Shown piece after piece: positions 31,886 through 41,191 of a stretch of DNA of 64,000 nucleotides. Location: NCBI RefSeq assembly GCF_017876595.1, contig NZ_JAGIOG010000001.1, positions 868,001-932,000 on the forward strand, in the 5' to 3' direction. The translations under genes were made by a program, and so were the position numbers. Within the stretch, counting starts at the first letter, position 1, and the number at the start of each line of letters is the position of its first letter. This stretch comes from Aeromicrobium fastidiosum. Its GTDB lineage: Bacteria > Actinomycetota > Actinomycetes > Propionibacteriales > Nocardioidaceae. The notes beneath the pieces were generated by a model that was not told where the DNA came from, did no database searches, and worked only from the letters and a program-made list of their open reading frames with translations.

Positions 31886-33075
31886 TCCGCCGCGACCTGG
31901 CGCAGCTCGTCAACATCCCCAGCACCGGCGGATCCGATGCCGAGATCGCCGCACAGCGATGGTGCGCCGCGACGCTGACGGGCCTCGGGCTCGACGTCGA
32001 CCAGTGGCGGCTCGACCTCGACGCCCTGCGCTCCGACCCCGACTACCCCGGCGAGGAGGTCGAGCGCGAAGAGGCATGGGGCGTCGTCGGCACGTCCGGC
32101 CCCGGCACCCCGGCGCTGATCCTCAACGGACACGTCGACGTGGTGCCGTCCGGCGACCCGGACACGTGGACGGGCTCCGATCCCTGGCACGTGCGCGAGA
32201 TCGACGACCGCTGGTTCGGCCGCGGCGTCTGCGACATGAAGGGCGGCGTCGTCGCGATCATCGCCGCCGCCCGCGCCGTCAGCGACCTGCCGCTCACCCG
32301 GCCGTTCGCGGTGCACACAGTGGTCGGCGAGGAGGACGGTGGCATCGGCACGTTCGGCACCCTGCGCCGCGGGCACACCGGCGATGCGTGCATCATCGCC
32401 GAGCCGACCGCGGGCCAGGTCGTCGCGGCCAATGCCGGCTCGCTGACGTTCCGCATCGAGGTGCAGGGCCGGGCCACGCACGGATCGATGCGCTCCACCG
32501 GCCACAGCGCGATCACGGCGTTCGAGCTCGTGCACCGGGCCCTGGCCGAGCTCGAGGACGTCCGCAACACGGCACCGCCGGAGCCGTTCGGGTTCCTCCC
32601 GTGGCCCATCAGCGTGGGCATCCTGCACGCCGGCGACTGGGCCAGCACGGTGCCCGACCAGCTCGTGGCCGAGGGGCGCTACGGCGTCATGCCGGGCGAG
32701 TCGTTCGCCGATGCCAAGGCCGTGTTCGAGCGGACCGTCGCCCGGGTCGCGTCGTCCGACACCTGGCTGTCGGCGCACCCGCCCGTCGTCACGTGGCCCG
32801 GCGGTCACTTCGCGGCGGGCCGGCTGCCCGAGGGCGACCCGTTCGGCGACCAGGTCGCCACGGCCGTGGTTGCCTCGGGGCAGCCGTTGCCGCCGCTGGT
32901 CGGCGCGCCCTACGGATCCGACCTGCGGCAGTACGCCGCCGCCGGCATCCCGACGGTGCAGTACGGACCCGGCGACATCGCCGACGCCCACGCGGTCGAC
33001 GAGGCCGTCGACATCGCCGATGTCGTGGCGTGTGCCATCGCGTACGCCGAGCTCATCGTCGCCCGCTGCAGCTGA
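31864..33075 (+). CDS. M20-family metallopeptidase (ArgE/DapE type deacylase)
   Basis: 403 residues. Metal-site motifs: LNGHVDVVPSGD (His, Asp), GRGVCDMKGG (bridging Asp), GEEDGG (catalytic and metal Glu pair), DACIIAEPT, and a C-terminal His in ADAHAVDE. A dimerisation lid lies between about 175 and 290 (GRATHGSMRSTGHSAI). These enzymes cleave amide bonds of N-acyl amino acids such as acetylornithine or succinyl-diaminopimelate; the exact substrate is not deducible, and no arg or dap genes are near. Its ATG lies within the 3' end of the doc gene. Confidence 0.9.
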   Translation: MDIDVDLIRRDLAQLVNIPSTGGSDAEIAAQRWCAATLTGLGLDVDQWRLDLDALRSDPDYPGEEVEREEAWGVVGTSGPGTPALILNGHVDVVPSGDPDTWTGSDPWHVREIDDRWFGRGVCDMKGGVVAIIAAARAVSDLPLTRPFAVHTVVGEEDGGIGTFGTLRRGHTGDACIIAEPTAGQVVAANAGSLTFRIEVQGRATHGSMRSTGHSAITAFELVHRALAELEDVRNTAPPEPFGFLPWPISVGILHAGDWASTVPDQLVAEGRYGVMPGESFADAKAVFERTVARVASSDTWLSAHPPVVTWPGGHFAAGRLPEGDPFGDQVATAVVASGQPLPPLVGAPYGSDLRQYAAAGIPTVQYGPGDIADAHAVDEAVDIADVVACAIAYAELIVARCS

Positions 33076-33087
33076 GCGCAGACGGCC

Positions 33088-34704
33088 TCACGGGGTCGTC
33101 GGCAGCTGCTCGGGCGCGCCCGTCTCCTCGGCGCTCGGATCCTCGACCGGATCGGGTGCTGCCGGCGTCGCGCCCTGCGACGACAGCGGCAGCTCGACGT
33201 AGTCGGCGACGACGATCTCCTTGGACGGGTTGAACGACACGACCTGCACGCCCACGGGGACGCCGTCGGCGTCGAACGTCACGATCGACACCTGGGCCTG
33301 CCGCCGCAGGCTGCTGCCCAGCGCGATGGGCAGCACCGCGCCGCCCGTCGTCCCGGTGGTGAGGCGGGTCGTGGGGGTCGCTCCGGGGCCGTCGATCGCG
33401 GCCGGTCCGACCTGGTAGTGCAGGTGACCTGTCAGCACCAGGTCGACGCACCCGCTCGCGGCGACCTCGCTCGCCGAGGCCCAGGAGTGCACTGCCAGCA
33501 CCCCGACCCGGTCGCCCGCGGCATCGGCCTCGCACGCTGTGTCGCGCAGTGATGTGTCCTGCTCGGCCAAGCCGCCGTTGCGGGTCTCGGCGTCCTCGGT
33601 GTAGCCCGTGAGCTTCGTGCCACGAGGATCGCTGGCGCCGAGGAACCGAACACCGCCGACCGTGACGGGCTTGCCCCTGAGCACCGTGAATCCCTTGTCG
33701 GCCATCTGATCGGCCACGGCGTCGGTGTCGTGGTTGCCGGCGACGGCAACGGTCTTGAAGCCGTCGAACTCACGGGCCAGGGAGTTGATGCTGAACGACT
33801 CCCACGACGCCCCCTGCCCCGTGTCGTCACCGAGGTCGATCAACAGTCGCGCCTGGGCGCGGTCGGCGATCGTGCGCACGACGGGGTCCATGCCGATGTT
33901 GTCGTGCCGGTCGGTGACGACGAGCGCCGTCGTCTCGCCGTCGGTCGGGGTGCGGAGCACGGCCTCCTGGGCGTTCTTCTCCAACGCCTCGTAGAACGTG
34001 ACCGAGTCGCGGTACAGGTACAGCGCTCCCTCGACGAGCGCGCGGCTCGAGCTCGTGGCCGATCCCCGGGCGAGCTCGATCTGCCGGATGCCCGCGATGT
34101 CGCCGGGCACCTCGGGGAACTCCTGCGTCAGCGGCACCCACTGCCGCGACGGGCTGCCGTCGTCGCCCGGCACCGCGACGAGCACCAGCGCGCCCACGAC
34201 CACCAGCGTCGTGGCCGCCGCCGTCAGCCCCTGCCTGCGCGTGGGACGGAGCAGCCGGGTGCGCAGCTCGCTGCGGCGGCTCCGCCCCAGGGCCGTCCAG
34301 ACCAGCACCGTCGCCGTGCCTGCGAGCAGGCCCATTCCGAGCCCGCGCAGTGCTGCCGACGCGGCCATGCCCACGACGGCCGACCGCACCGCGCGGATCT
34401 CGCCCTCGGGCTGGCTCGCGATGACGGCATCGCGGGCCAGCACCTGCTCGAGCCCCTCGCCCTGGCTGTCGCCGAGATCGATCGCGACGCCGATGTCGCC
34501 CGGCGCGTCGATCGGCACCCTCACCTGCGGCACGAGCGCACCGAAGTCGAGCGTCGCGTGCCCGTCGGTGACAGGTCGCACCGTGGCGTCGTGCGCGCCG
34601 ATGACGAGGTATCGCTCGCTCTGCAGGAACAGCGTCCACGTCGTGGGCGCGGCGACCGCGAGCACCACGACCACGACCGCCAGGACCTTGCCGAGCAACC
34701 TCAT
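33088..34704 (-). CDS. Membrane-anchored metallophosphoesterase
   Basis: 538 residues. An N-terminal helix (about 5-25), an exported domain, two further hydrophobic helices (about 105-135 and 155-175), then a calcineurin-like phosphoesterase domain (about 250-470): VTDRHDN, LIDLGDDTG, VAGNHD, LAVHSW and GHLHY supply the bimetal ligands. The C-terminus is Pro/Glu-rich. It is probably a surface phosphodiesterase or phosphatase; the substrate is unknown. The ATG overlaps the HelD stop (ATGA at 34701-34704), so the two are translationally coupled. Confidence 0.85.
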   Translation of the reverse strand: MRLLGKVLAVVVVVLAVAAPTTWTLFLQSERYLVIGAHDATVRPVTDGHATLDFGALVPQVRVPIDAPGDIGVAIDLGDSQGEGLEQVLARDAVIASQPEGEIRAVRSAVVGMAASAALRGLGMGLLAGTATVLVWTALGRSRRSELRTRLLRPTRRQGLTAAATTLVVVGALVLVAVPGDDGSPSRQWVPLTQEFPEVPGDIAGIRQIELARGSATSSSRALVEGALYLYRDSVTFYEALEKNAQEAVLRTPTDGETTALVVTDRHDNIGMDPVVRTIADRAQARLLIDLGDDTGQGASWESFSINSLAREFDGFKTVAVAGNHDTDAVADQMADKGFTVLRGKPVTVGGVRFLGASDPRGTKLTGYTEDAETRNGGLAEQDTSLRDTACEADAAGDRVGVLAVHSWASASEVAASGCVDLVLTGHLHYQVGPAAIDGPGATPTTRLTTGTTGGAVLPIALGSSLRRQAQVSIVTFDADGVPVGVQVVSFNPSKEIVVADYVELPLSSQGATPAAPDPVEDPSAEETGAPEQLPTTP

Positions 34705-36827
34705 CCGATGCGGTCGCTCCACCGGTCGGTCGTGCCGACCGTCGACAGCAGCTGGGTGGCACGGGTCAGGACGACGTACAGCGTGCGCCATCCCGCCGCG
34801 GCCTCGTCGGTGATGGCGTCGGGCTCGACGACGACGACACCGTCGAACTCCAGGCCCTTGGTGTCGAGCCCGTCGAGGACGCGGAGCCGGTCGGGGTGCT
34901 GGCTCGTGAGCTCGGCCAGGTCGTCGCGCAGCCGTCCGAGCGAGGCGCGGGGTGCCACGACGGCCACGGTGCCGTCGACCCGGTCGAGCATCTCGCGGGC
35001 GCTGCGGCGGACGGTGCCGACGAGCTCGTCGGCGGACACCAGCAGGTGCTGCGGCAGCTCGCCCGTGCGGCGCACCGCGTCTGCAAGGTCGGGGTCGGGC
35101 ACGCCGATGACGGCGACCTTGGCCGCGAGCTCGTAGATCTCGGCGGAGTTGCGGTAGTTGGTCGAGAGCCGGAAGGCGTGCTCGGGCTTGCCGTCGAGCG
35201 CGGCCTTGCGGGCCGACGCCGACTCCTGCGGGTGCGGCCACGACGACTGCGCGTCGTCACCCACGATCGTCCAGCTGGCGTGCCGGCCACGACGTCCGAG
35301 CATGCGCCACTGCATGGGCGACAGGTCCTGCGCCTCGTCGACCAGCACGTGCGCGAATCCGTCGTCCTCGATGCTCTGGGTCGTGCGGTTGCGGTCGACG
35401 CGCTCGTCGCGCTCGCGTCGCTCGAAGCTCATGAGCTGCTTGGGCCCGTCGTCATCGTCGTCGGTGACCTCGGGCAGCTCGCCCAGCAGGTAGCGCAGCT
35501 CGTCGACGAGCGGGACGTCCTGGATGCTCGGCTCGCCCGCGGCCCACGAGGCCTTGAGCGCGGCCACTTCGACGCGGCTGAACGTGCCCTCGCCCCCGTG
35601 ACCAGCACTGAGTCGGTCGATGACGTCGGGCAGCATGCGCCAGATCTCGATCGGCTCGACCGGAGGCCACCACTGCTCGACGAAGTCGATGAAACGGTCG
35701 TCGGTCGTGACGATCTCGACGAAGTCGTCGCGTCCCTTGTCGAGGGCTCGCTCGCCCCGCACCTGGCGCCAGAGCGCCTCGACCAGCACGGCAGGCGCCT
35801 GCGCGTACGCGCGGTTGCGCTTGGCGTTGTTCAGCAGCTGGCGACGGAGCTTGTCGAGCTGCGCCGCGTCGAGCCGCAGGACATCGTCCTTGAAGAAGTA
35901 ACGGAACTCGGTCGGGGCGCCCGCCATGGGGGCGGCCGCGGCCTTGGCCAGGAAGCCCGTCATGCGCGACGACCCCTTGGCCGCCGCGGCGACCGACTCG
36001 TCGTGCCGCGCGGCCCGGATGCCGTCGACGACCTCGCCGAGCGAGCGCAGCGTCACGCTGGTCTCGCCGAGGCTGGGCAGCACGCGCTCGATGTAGTTCA
36101 TGAACACCGTCGACGGACCCACCACGAGAACGCCGCCCGACTCGAACCGGCGGCGGTCGGTGTAGAGCAGGTAGGCCGCCCGGTGCAGGGCGACGACGGT
36201 CTTGCCGGTGCCGGGGCCTCCGCCGATCGTGGTCGCGCCGCGACTGGGGGCGCGGATCGCCTCGTCCTGCTCCTTCTGGATCGTCGCGACGACCGAGTGC
36301 ATGGTGCTGTCGCGCGCTCGGGTGAGGCTCGCGAGCAGGGCTCCCTCGCCGATCACGACGAGGTCGTCGGGGGCGTTGTCGGCGTCGAGCAGGTCGTCCT
36401 CGACACCGATGACCTTGTCGTTGGCGCAGCGCAGCACCCGACGCCGGACGACGCCGGACGGCTCCTGCGCGGTGGCCTGGTAGAAGATCGCCGCGGCGGG
36501 GGCACGCCAGTCGATCAGCAGGATCTCGCGGTCGGCGTCGCGGATGCCGATGCGCCCGATGTAGCGCGACTCCCCGTTCAGCATCGAGAGGCGTCCGAAC
36601 ACCAGCCCGTCGTGCGCCGCGTTGAGCGCCGAGAGGCGCCGCTGCGCCTGGAACACCATGGCGTCGCGCTCGACGAGACCGCCCTCGTTGCCGACGTGAC
36701 CACGCGCCATGCCCTCGACGACGAGCGACTGGGCGACCTTGGCGGATGCGTCGAGTCGCTCGTAGACCGTGTCGACGTACGACTGCTCGGCCTCGATCTC
36801 GCGCTGTTCCGCGTTGTGTGAGCTCAC
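34701..36827 (-). CDS. HelD-type RNA polymerase-associated ATPase (UvrD/Rep-like)
   Basis: 708 residues. An N-terminal coiled-coil arm (1-75), then the HelD signature LLIDWRAPAAAIFYQA (about 103-118), Walker A GGGPGTGKT (202-210), motif II VLVDEAQDLSP, motif III SWTIVGDDAQSSW, motif IV FRLSTNYRNSAEI and motif VI VLTRATQLL. HelD proteins pull stalled RNA polymerase off DNA and, in some actinobacteria (HelR), protect against rifamycins. No inverted repeat of the rifamycin-associated type was found in 36828-36991. GGAG precedes the GTG start. Which HelD class it belongs to is not decided here. Confidence 0.82.
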   Translation of the reverse strand: MSSHNAEQREIEAEQSYVDTVYERLDASAKVAQSLVVEGMARGHVGNEGGLVERDAMVFQAQRRLSALNAAHDGLVFGRLSMLNGESRYIGRIGIRDADREILLIDWRAPAAAIFYQATAQEPSGVVRRRVLRCANDKVIGVEDDLLDADNAPDDLVVIGEGALLASLTRARDSTMHSVVATIQKEQDEAIRAPSRGATTIGGGPGTGKTVVALHRAAYLLYTDRRRFESGGVLVVGPSTVFMNYIERVLPSLGETSVTLRSLGEVVDGIRAARHDESVAAAAKGSSRMTGFLAKAAAAPMAGAPTEFRYFFKDDVLRLDAAQLDKLRRQLLNNAKRNRAYAQAPAVLVEALWRQVRGERALDKGRDDFVEIVTTDDRFIDFVEQWWPPVEPIEIWRMLPDVIDRLSAGHGGEGTFSRVEVAALKASWAAGEPSIQDVPLVDELRYLLGELPEVTDDDDDGPKQLMSFERRERDERVDRNRTTQSIEDDGFAHVLVDEAQDLSPMQWRMLGRRGRHASWTIVGDDAQSSWPHPQESASARKAALDGKPEHAFRLSTNYRNSAEIYELAAKVAVIGVPDPDLADAVRRTGELPQHLLVSADELVGTVRRSAREMLDRVDGTVAVVAPRASLGRLRDDLAELTSQHPDRLRVLDGLDTKGLEFDGVVVVEPDAITDEAAAGWRTLYVVLTRATQLLSTVGTTDRWSDRIG

Positions 36828-36991
36828 CCCACTCCTTCGGTGCTGGGAGAACTCACCATTCTAGGACGTCGGGTCGTGGCGTCGCAGGCGGATGCTCGCA
36901 GTCCGGACGGTCGTGGGGCCGTCGCCCGGGTGGCCGGCCGCCGGTTCGCGTCGTACCGTCGGAGGACACGCTCTCACCATCAGGGGAACCC

Positions 36992-37801
36992 ATGCGCAAG
37001 ACACTCGTCGCCCTCGCCGTCACGGCCCTCGTCGTCGCTCCTCTCACAGCGGCCGAGGCCGCACCATCCCGCTACAAGGTCTCGGTCGGCTCGTCCGACA
37101 AGACCCTCGACCTCACGTCGGACGACGGGACGAACCGCACCACGGTCATCAAGGGACGTGTCCGTGGCGGGTCGGTCAAGGGCACCAAGGTGTACGTCTA
37201 CGCCGCCAACACGAGCGCTCGCAACCAGTCGTTCCGCTACATCGGCTCCGACCGGGTGTCGTCGAAGGGCCGGTTCGCCAAGAAGTGGAAGCCGCGCGAC
37301 GGCGGCAGCTACGTCGTCAAGGTGGTCAAGCGCAAGGGCAAGGGCCGCGCCGAGGGCACCGGCACCACGCGGGTCAACGTGTTCCAGTTCGTCAGCCTCA
37401 GCAACTTCTACGTCCCCGCGGCGAGCGCCGGCGTGAGCCGCGTCGACAAGGCAGGGTCCATCAACGGACAGAACTGGTCGACGGCCTACCAGCTCGAGCC
37501 CGGCGGATCGGCCGTCTTCGCGACGCAGGGCTTCCGGTGCCTGCGCATCAACTTCAAGATCGGCGTCGCCGACGTGGCTCGCGGCGGATCGGGCTCGTTC
37601 CGCGTCGGGCAGGCCAGCCGCACTATCCTGGCCGGCTCGCACAGCTTCGGCCAGTCGTTCATCCAGCCGTCGACGAGCCAGCAGAAGCGGATGACCGCGA
37701 GCCAGCCCGTCACGGTGTCGGTGGCCGGCAACGCGCCGTTCGTCCTCGGTCTGCCCAAGGCCGCGTGCACGTACCCGATCCGCACGGCACCCAAGGCCTG
37801 A
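36992..37801 (+). CDS. Secreted beta-rich protein, paralog 1
   Basis: 269 residues with a cleavable signal peptide (MRKTLVALAVTALVVAPLTAAEA). Residues about 30-125 look like a basic Ig-like domain (TTVIKGRVRGGSVKGTKVYVYAANTS), followed by FVSLSNFYVPAAS and a second beta-rich domain with two Cys (FRCLRINFKI and KAACTYPI) likely to form a disulfide. The next gene encodes a paralog with the same order of features. The function is unknown; the pattern suggests an extracellular binding protein. Start: AGGGGAACCC just before the ATG. Confidence 0.75.
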   Translation: MRKTLVALAVTALVVAPLTAAEAAPSRYKVSVGSSDKTLDLTSDDGTNRTTVIKGRVRGGSVKGTKVYVYAANTSARNQSFRYIGSDRVSSKGRFAKKWKPRDGGSYVVKVVKRKGKGRAEGTGTTRVNVFQFVSLSNFYVPAASAGVSRVDKAGSINGQNWSTAYQLEPGGSAVFATQGFRCLRINFKIGVADVARGGSGSFRVGQASRTILAGSHSFGQSFIQPSTSQQKRMTASQPVTVSVAGNAPFVLGLPKAACTYPIRTAPKA

Positions 37802-37869
37802 CGGCCGTGGCATGACAGTGGTCCCCCTGCTCTGACCGTTCGGCGACGCTGCGGATGTTGTCGCCGTAC

Positions 37870-37900
37870 CCTTGGGGGACCTAAGTCCCGCCTCCCAAGG
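37870..37900 (+). promoter_or_regulatory. Hairpin sequestering the ribosome binding site of paralog 2
   Basis: CCTTGGG (37870-37876) pairs with CCCAAGG (37894-37900), with inner pairing GGGAC/GTCCC. The right arm contains the AAGG ribosome site eight bases before the GTG start, so folding would mask it. Confidence 0.5.
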
Positions 37901-37908
37901 ATGTCATC

Positions 37909-38790
37909 GTGCGCAAGATCTTCGTTCTGCTCGCTGCGGCCGTCGTCGTCCTGGGACTCTTCAGCCCTGCCGAGGCGGCCCGCAAGAAGAGCTTCGGCGT
38001 CTCGCTGAGCCCGACGCCGAGCGGCACCCAGAAGACCTACAACGACACGAGCCTCGACCTGAGCTCGGCCCACGGCGAAGCGCACGGGCGGACCACGATC
38101 CGCGGACGGGTCAAGGGCGGCAAGGTCGTGGGCAAGAAGGTGCAGGTCTACGCCACCAACATGCACAGCGCGTCGCGCACGCGCACGTCGCTCGGCTCGG
38201 CACGCATCGGCAAGGGCGGCGTGTTCACGAAGGCCTTCAAGCCGGCCAACGGCCACGCGGGCACGTACAAGATCGAGGTCGTCAAGAGCGCCGGCGGCGG
38301 CCGCAAGGCCAAGGTCAAGACCTTCTCCATCCGCGTGTACGAGTGGGTCAGCCTCTCGTCGTTCTACCAGCCCGCAGCCAGCACGGGCAGCGTCACGGTG
38401 GCCGACAAGGAGCAGACCGGCAGCGGCACCAACCCGAACGAGCGCTGGAGCACCGCGTACGCGCTGACCGGCGACTCGACCGCGGTGTTCAGCTTCGCCG
38501 GATACCGCTGCATGCGCTTCAACCTCAAGCTCGCGCTCTCGCAGGTCTCGCGGGTCGGCGACGCCAGCTACCAGGTCTCGCAGCCGGGGCGCGGCATCAT
38601 GGCCGGCGCACTGACCAAGGGGGGCGCGTATGCCGAGCCCACCCGCGCGCAGTCCGAGAACATCGACCCGAACGCACCGTTCACGGTGTCTGTGACCGAT
38701 GCCGAGGCCGGGGCGGATGCCCGGACGATCCTCGGCCTCCCAAAGGTCGCGTGCATGTGGCCCTACAAGGTCGCCGCCGCGCCCTACTGA
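37909..38790 (+). CDS. Secreted beta-rich protein, paralog 2
   Basis: 293 residues with signal peptide MRKIFVLLAAAVVVLGLFSPAEA. It parallels the preceding protein: TTIRGRVKGGKVVGKKVQVYATNMHSAS, then VYEWVSLSSFYQPAASTGS, then a beta domain with paired Cys (YRCMRFNLKL and KVACMWPY). The strong correspondence shows tandem duplication followed by divergence. A GTG start was chosen because it begins the signal peptide. The ribosome site is inside a hairpin, unlike that of paralog 1, so the two may be expressed at different levels. The last seven bases overlap the convergent ABC ATPase gene. Confidence 0.76.
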   Translation: MRKIFVLLAAAVVVLGLFSPAEAARKKSFGVSLSPTPSGTQKTYNDTSLDLSSAHGEAHGRTTIRGRVKGGKVVGKKVQVYATNMHSASRTRTSLGSARIGKGGVFTKAFKPANGHAGTYKIEVVKSAGGGRKAKVKTFSIRVYEWVSLSSFYQPAASTGSVTVADKEQTGSGTNPNERWSTAYALTGDSTAVFSFAGYRCMRFNLKLALSQVSRVGDASYQVSQPGRGIMAGALTKGGAYAEPTRAQSENIDPNAPFTVSVTDAEAGADARTILGLPKVACMWPYKVAAAPY

Positions 38791-39584
38791 CGGGCAGCGC
38801 CGGAACCGCCCGGGTCGAGGATCCGCTTCAAGAACTGCCGCGTGCGCTCCTGCGCCGGATCGCCGATGACCTGGGCGCTCGTCCCGCGCTCGACGACGAC
38901 TCCGCCGTCGAGGAACAGCACCTGGTCGGCCACCTGCTCGGCGAAGCGGATCTCGTGCGTCACGATGACCGTCGTCCAGCCCTCGGTCGCGAGGTCCTTG
39001 ATGACGTCCAGCACCTCGCCGACGAGCTCCGGGTCGAGCGCCGACGTCGGCTCGTCGAACAACACGACCTTGGGCTTGAGGGCCAGCGCACGGGCGATGC
39101 CGACCCGCTGCTGCTGACCGCCGGACAGCTCGAACGGGTGCTGGTCTGCCTTCTCCGACAGGCCGACCTGGTCGAGCAGCCGGCGTGCATCGGCGACGGC
39201 GTCCTCACGAGGACGCCGCTGCACCTGGACAGGACCCTCGATGACGTTCTCGAGCACGGTCTTGTGCGGGAAGAGCTGGTGCGACTGGAAGACCATGCCG
39301 CTCTGGGACCGCAGGCGGGACGTCCGCGCCCGGGCCGCCTTGGCGCGGTGCGGCAGCGCGGCGAAGTCGACCTCGACGTCGTCGATGCGGACGGTGCCGG
39401 TGTCCGGCACCTCGAGCACGTTGAGCGAGCGCAGGATCGTGGTCTTGCCGGAGCCCGACGGGCCGATCAGCACGGTCGTCGTGCCGGCGTCGGCCGCGAA
39501 GTCGACACCCTGCAGGACGCGGTTGTCGCCGAAGGACTTCTCGAGGCCCCTGACCTCGACGAGGGGTGCGGAGGTGTCGGTCAT
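38784..39584 (-). CDS. Polar amino acid ABC transporter ATP-binding protein
   Basis: 266 residues. Walker A GPSGSGKTT, Q-loop VFQSHQLFPHKT, signature LSGGQQQRVGIARAL, Walker B VVLFDEPTSALDPE and H-loop VTHE are all present. The SALDPELVGEVLDVIKDLA sequence is typical of the PAO (polar amino acid) subfamily such as GlnQ or TcyN. The start at MTDTSAPLV overlaps the permease stop by an ATGA. It works with the fused binding-protein/permease upstream to import an amino acid at the expense of ATP. The substrate (cystine, glutamine, others) is not decided. Confidence 0.9.
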   Translation of the reverse strand: MTDTSAPLVEVRGLEKSFGDNRVLQGVDFAADAGTTTVLIGPSGSGKTTILRSLNVLEVPDTGTVRIDDVEVDFAALPHRAKAARARTSRLRSQSGMVFQSHQLFPHKTVLENVIEGPVQVQRRPREDAVADARRLLDQVGLSEKADQHPFELSGGQQQRVGIARALALKPKVVLFDEPTSALDPELVGEVLDVIKDLATEGWTTVIVTHEIRFAEQVADQVLFLDGGVVVERGTSAQVIGDPAQERTRQFLKRILDPGGSGAARQ

Positions 39585-41059
39585 CTGGCCACGAACCTGT
39601 TCAGTCGAGTCTCGATCCTGCCCTGGCCGGCAGCCAGAGCCGCGCACACGACCCAGTAGTACAGGCCGGCGAGCAGGTACAGCGGGAAGAACACCTGTGC
39701 CGCGGACGCCGCGTTCTGCGCCTCACGGAACAGCTCGGTGACGAGGACGACCGACAGCAGCGACGTGTCCTTGAGCAGCGAGATCAGGGTGTTGGACAGG
39801 GGCGGGACGGCGGTGCGCGCGGCCTGCGGGAACACGATGCGGCGCAGCCCCTGCCAGTAGCCCATCCCGATCATCGACGCCGCCTCGAACTGCCCCTTCG
39901 GCACCGACAGGATCGCCGATCTCACGATCTCGGCGGCATAGCCACCCACGTTGAGACTCAGGGCCAGCACCGCCGCAGGCCACGGCCCGAGGTCGATCCC
40001 GATCTCGGGCAGGCCGTAGAAGACGATGAACAGCTGCACCAGCAGCGGCGTCCCGCGGATCACGGAGATGTAGCCGCGGGCGATGCCGTGCAGCACCCGA
40101 CTGCCGGAGATGTTGGCCAGCGCGGCGGCGACCGCCAGTGCCAGACCCAGCACGAAGCTGATGACCGTGATCGGGATCGTCGCGATCACCAGCTTCTGCA
40201 GCATCGGCCCGGCGGCGTCCTTGACGATGTCGGCGTCGCTGCGCACCGCCCGGCCACCCGACAGGTCGGCCTCGCCGGAGTTCTCGACCGAGACGTCGAT
40301 CTTGAAGTACTTCTGGGAGATCTCGGCGATCGTCCCGTCGGCCTTGAGCGCCGCGAGTGCCTCGTTGGCCTGCTGCAGCAGCGCCGTGTCGTCCTTGCGG
40401 AACGCCAGCTTCTGCTGGTTGACCTCATCGCCTGCGGTGCCGACGATCTCGATCTCGTCCGAGCCCGTCGTGTTGAGGTAGTCGAGGGCCGCGAGGTTGT
40501 CGTTGAGGAGGGCGTCGACGCGGCCCTGCACGACGAGCGCGGCCGCCTGTGCGAACCCCTCGACGCCCTCGACCTTCGCGCCCGCATCGCGCGCGGTCTT
40601 GGCGTAGTTGGTGGTCAGCGACTGCGCCGTCGTCTTGCCCTTGAGGTCGGAGAGCTTGGTGATGCCCTTCGTGCCGGTCTTGACCACGATGACGCCGCGC
40701 GAGTACGTGTAGGTGTCGGACAACCCGTAGCGGGCGGCGCGCTCGGGGTTGTCGGTCACCTGGTTGGCGATGACGTCGATGCGGTCGGCGTCGAGCGCCG
40801 CGAAGATCGCGTCGAACGTCGTCTCGACGAACTCGAGCCGCCAGCCGGCCTTCTTCGCGACGGCCTTGATGACGTCGATGTCGAAGCCGGTGAGGTCGTT
40901 CGTGGCGGAGTCGTGGAACGAGAACGGCGGATACGTGCCCTCGGTGCCGACCCGGACGACGGGGCGGTCGTCCTGCGCGGCGTGCGCGGCACCGCCCGGG
41001 ACGACCACGACCGTCAGCGACAGCAGGACGAGCGCGAGCGCCCTCAGTACGTGCCGCAT
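39581..41059 (-). CDS. Fused substrate-binding protein and permease of a polar amino acid ABC transporter
   Basis: 492 residues: signal peptide (1-28); family 3 solute-binding domain (about 33-265, VRVGTEGTYPPFSFHDSATNDLTGFDIDVIKAVA at its start); a linker; and a permease domain (about 280-488) with the EAA-type loop MIGMGYWQGLRRIVFPQAAR. In most bacteria these are separate genes. The fusion tethers the receptor to the membrane channel, so it would be present at fixed stoichiometry. TYTYSRGVIVV and DNLAALDYL resemble cystine/amino-acid receptors. The start at 41059 begins the signal peptide. Confidence 0.88.
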   Translation of the reverse strand: MRHVLRALALVLLSLTVVVVPGGAAHAAQDDRPVVRVGTEGTYPPFSFHDSATNDLTGFDIDVIKAVAKKAGWRLEFVETTFDAIFAALDADRIDVIANQVTDNPERAARYGLSDTYTYSRGVIVVKTGTKGITKLSDLKGKTTAQSLTTNYAKTARDAGAKVEGVEGFAQAAALVVQGRVDALLNDNLAALDYLNTTGSDEIEIVGTAGDEVNQQKLAFRKDDTALLQQANEALAALKADGTIAEISQKYFKIDVSVENSGEADLSGGRAVRSDADIVKDAAGPMLQKLVIATIPITVISFVLGLALAVAAALANISGSRVLHGIARGYISVIRGTPLLVQLFIVFYGLPEIGIDLGPWPAAVLALSLNVGGYAAEIVRSAILSVPKGQFEAASMIGMGYWQGLRRIVFPQAARTAVPPLSNTLISLLKDTSLLSVVLVTELFREAQNAASAAQVFFPLYLLAGLYYWVVCAALAAGQGRIETRLNRFVAR

Positions 41060-41142
41060 GTCGTCCCCTCGTCGCGTGTGTGCTCCGACCGTACGGGGAT
41101 GCCGCCCGCGGCGCACGCGGTCCAGCATCCGGACGGGAGGAC

Positions 41143-41179
41143 AGCGACGCCCCGGCCTGGAAGAGGCCGGGGCGTCGCT
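41143..41179 (-). terminator. Terminator of the secreted Ig-like protein gene
   Basis: Perfect 16-bp arms (41143-41158 and 41164-41179) with a 5-nt loop, 13 bases beyond the stop codon on the minus strand. Confidence 0.88.
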
Positions 41180-41191
41180 CGTGGTGTGGTG

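Noticed and set aside
36828..36991. Rifamycin-associated inverted repeat upstream of the HelD-type gene
   Set aside because: No inverted repeat of the expected kind was found in this interval, so inducibility by rifamycins cannot be claimed from sequence.
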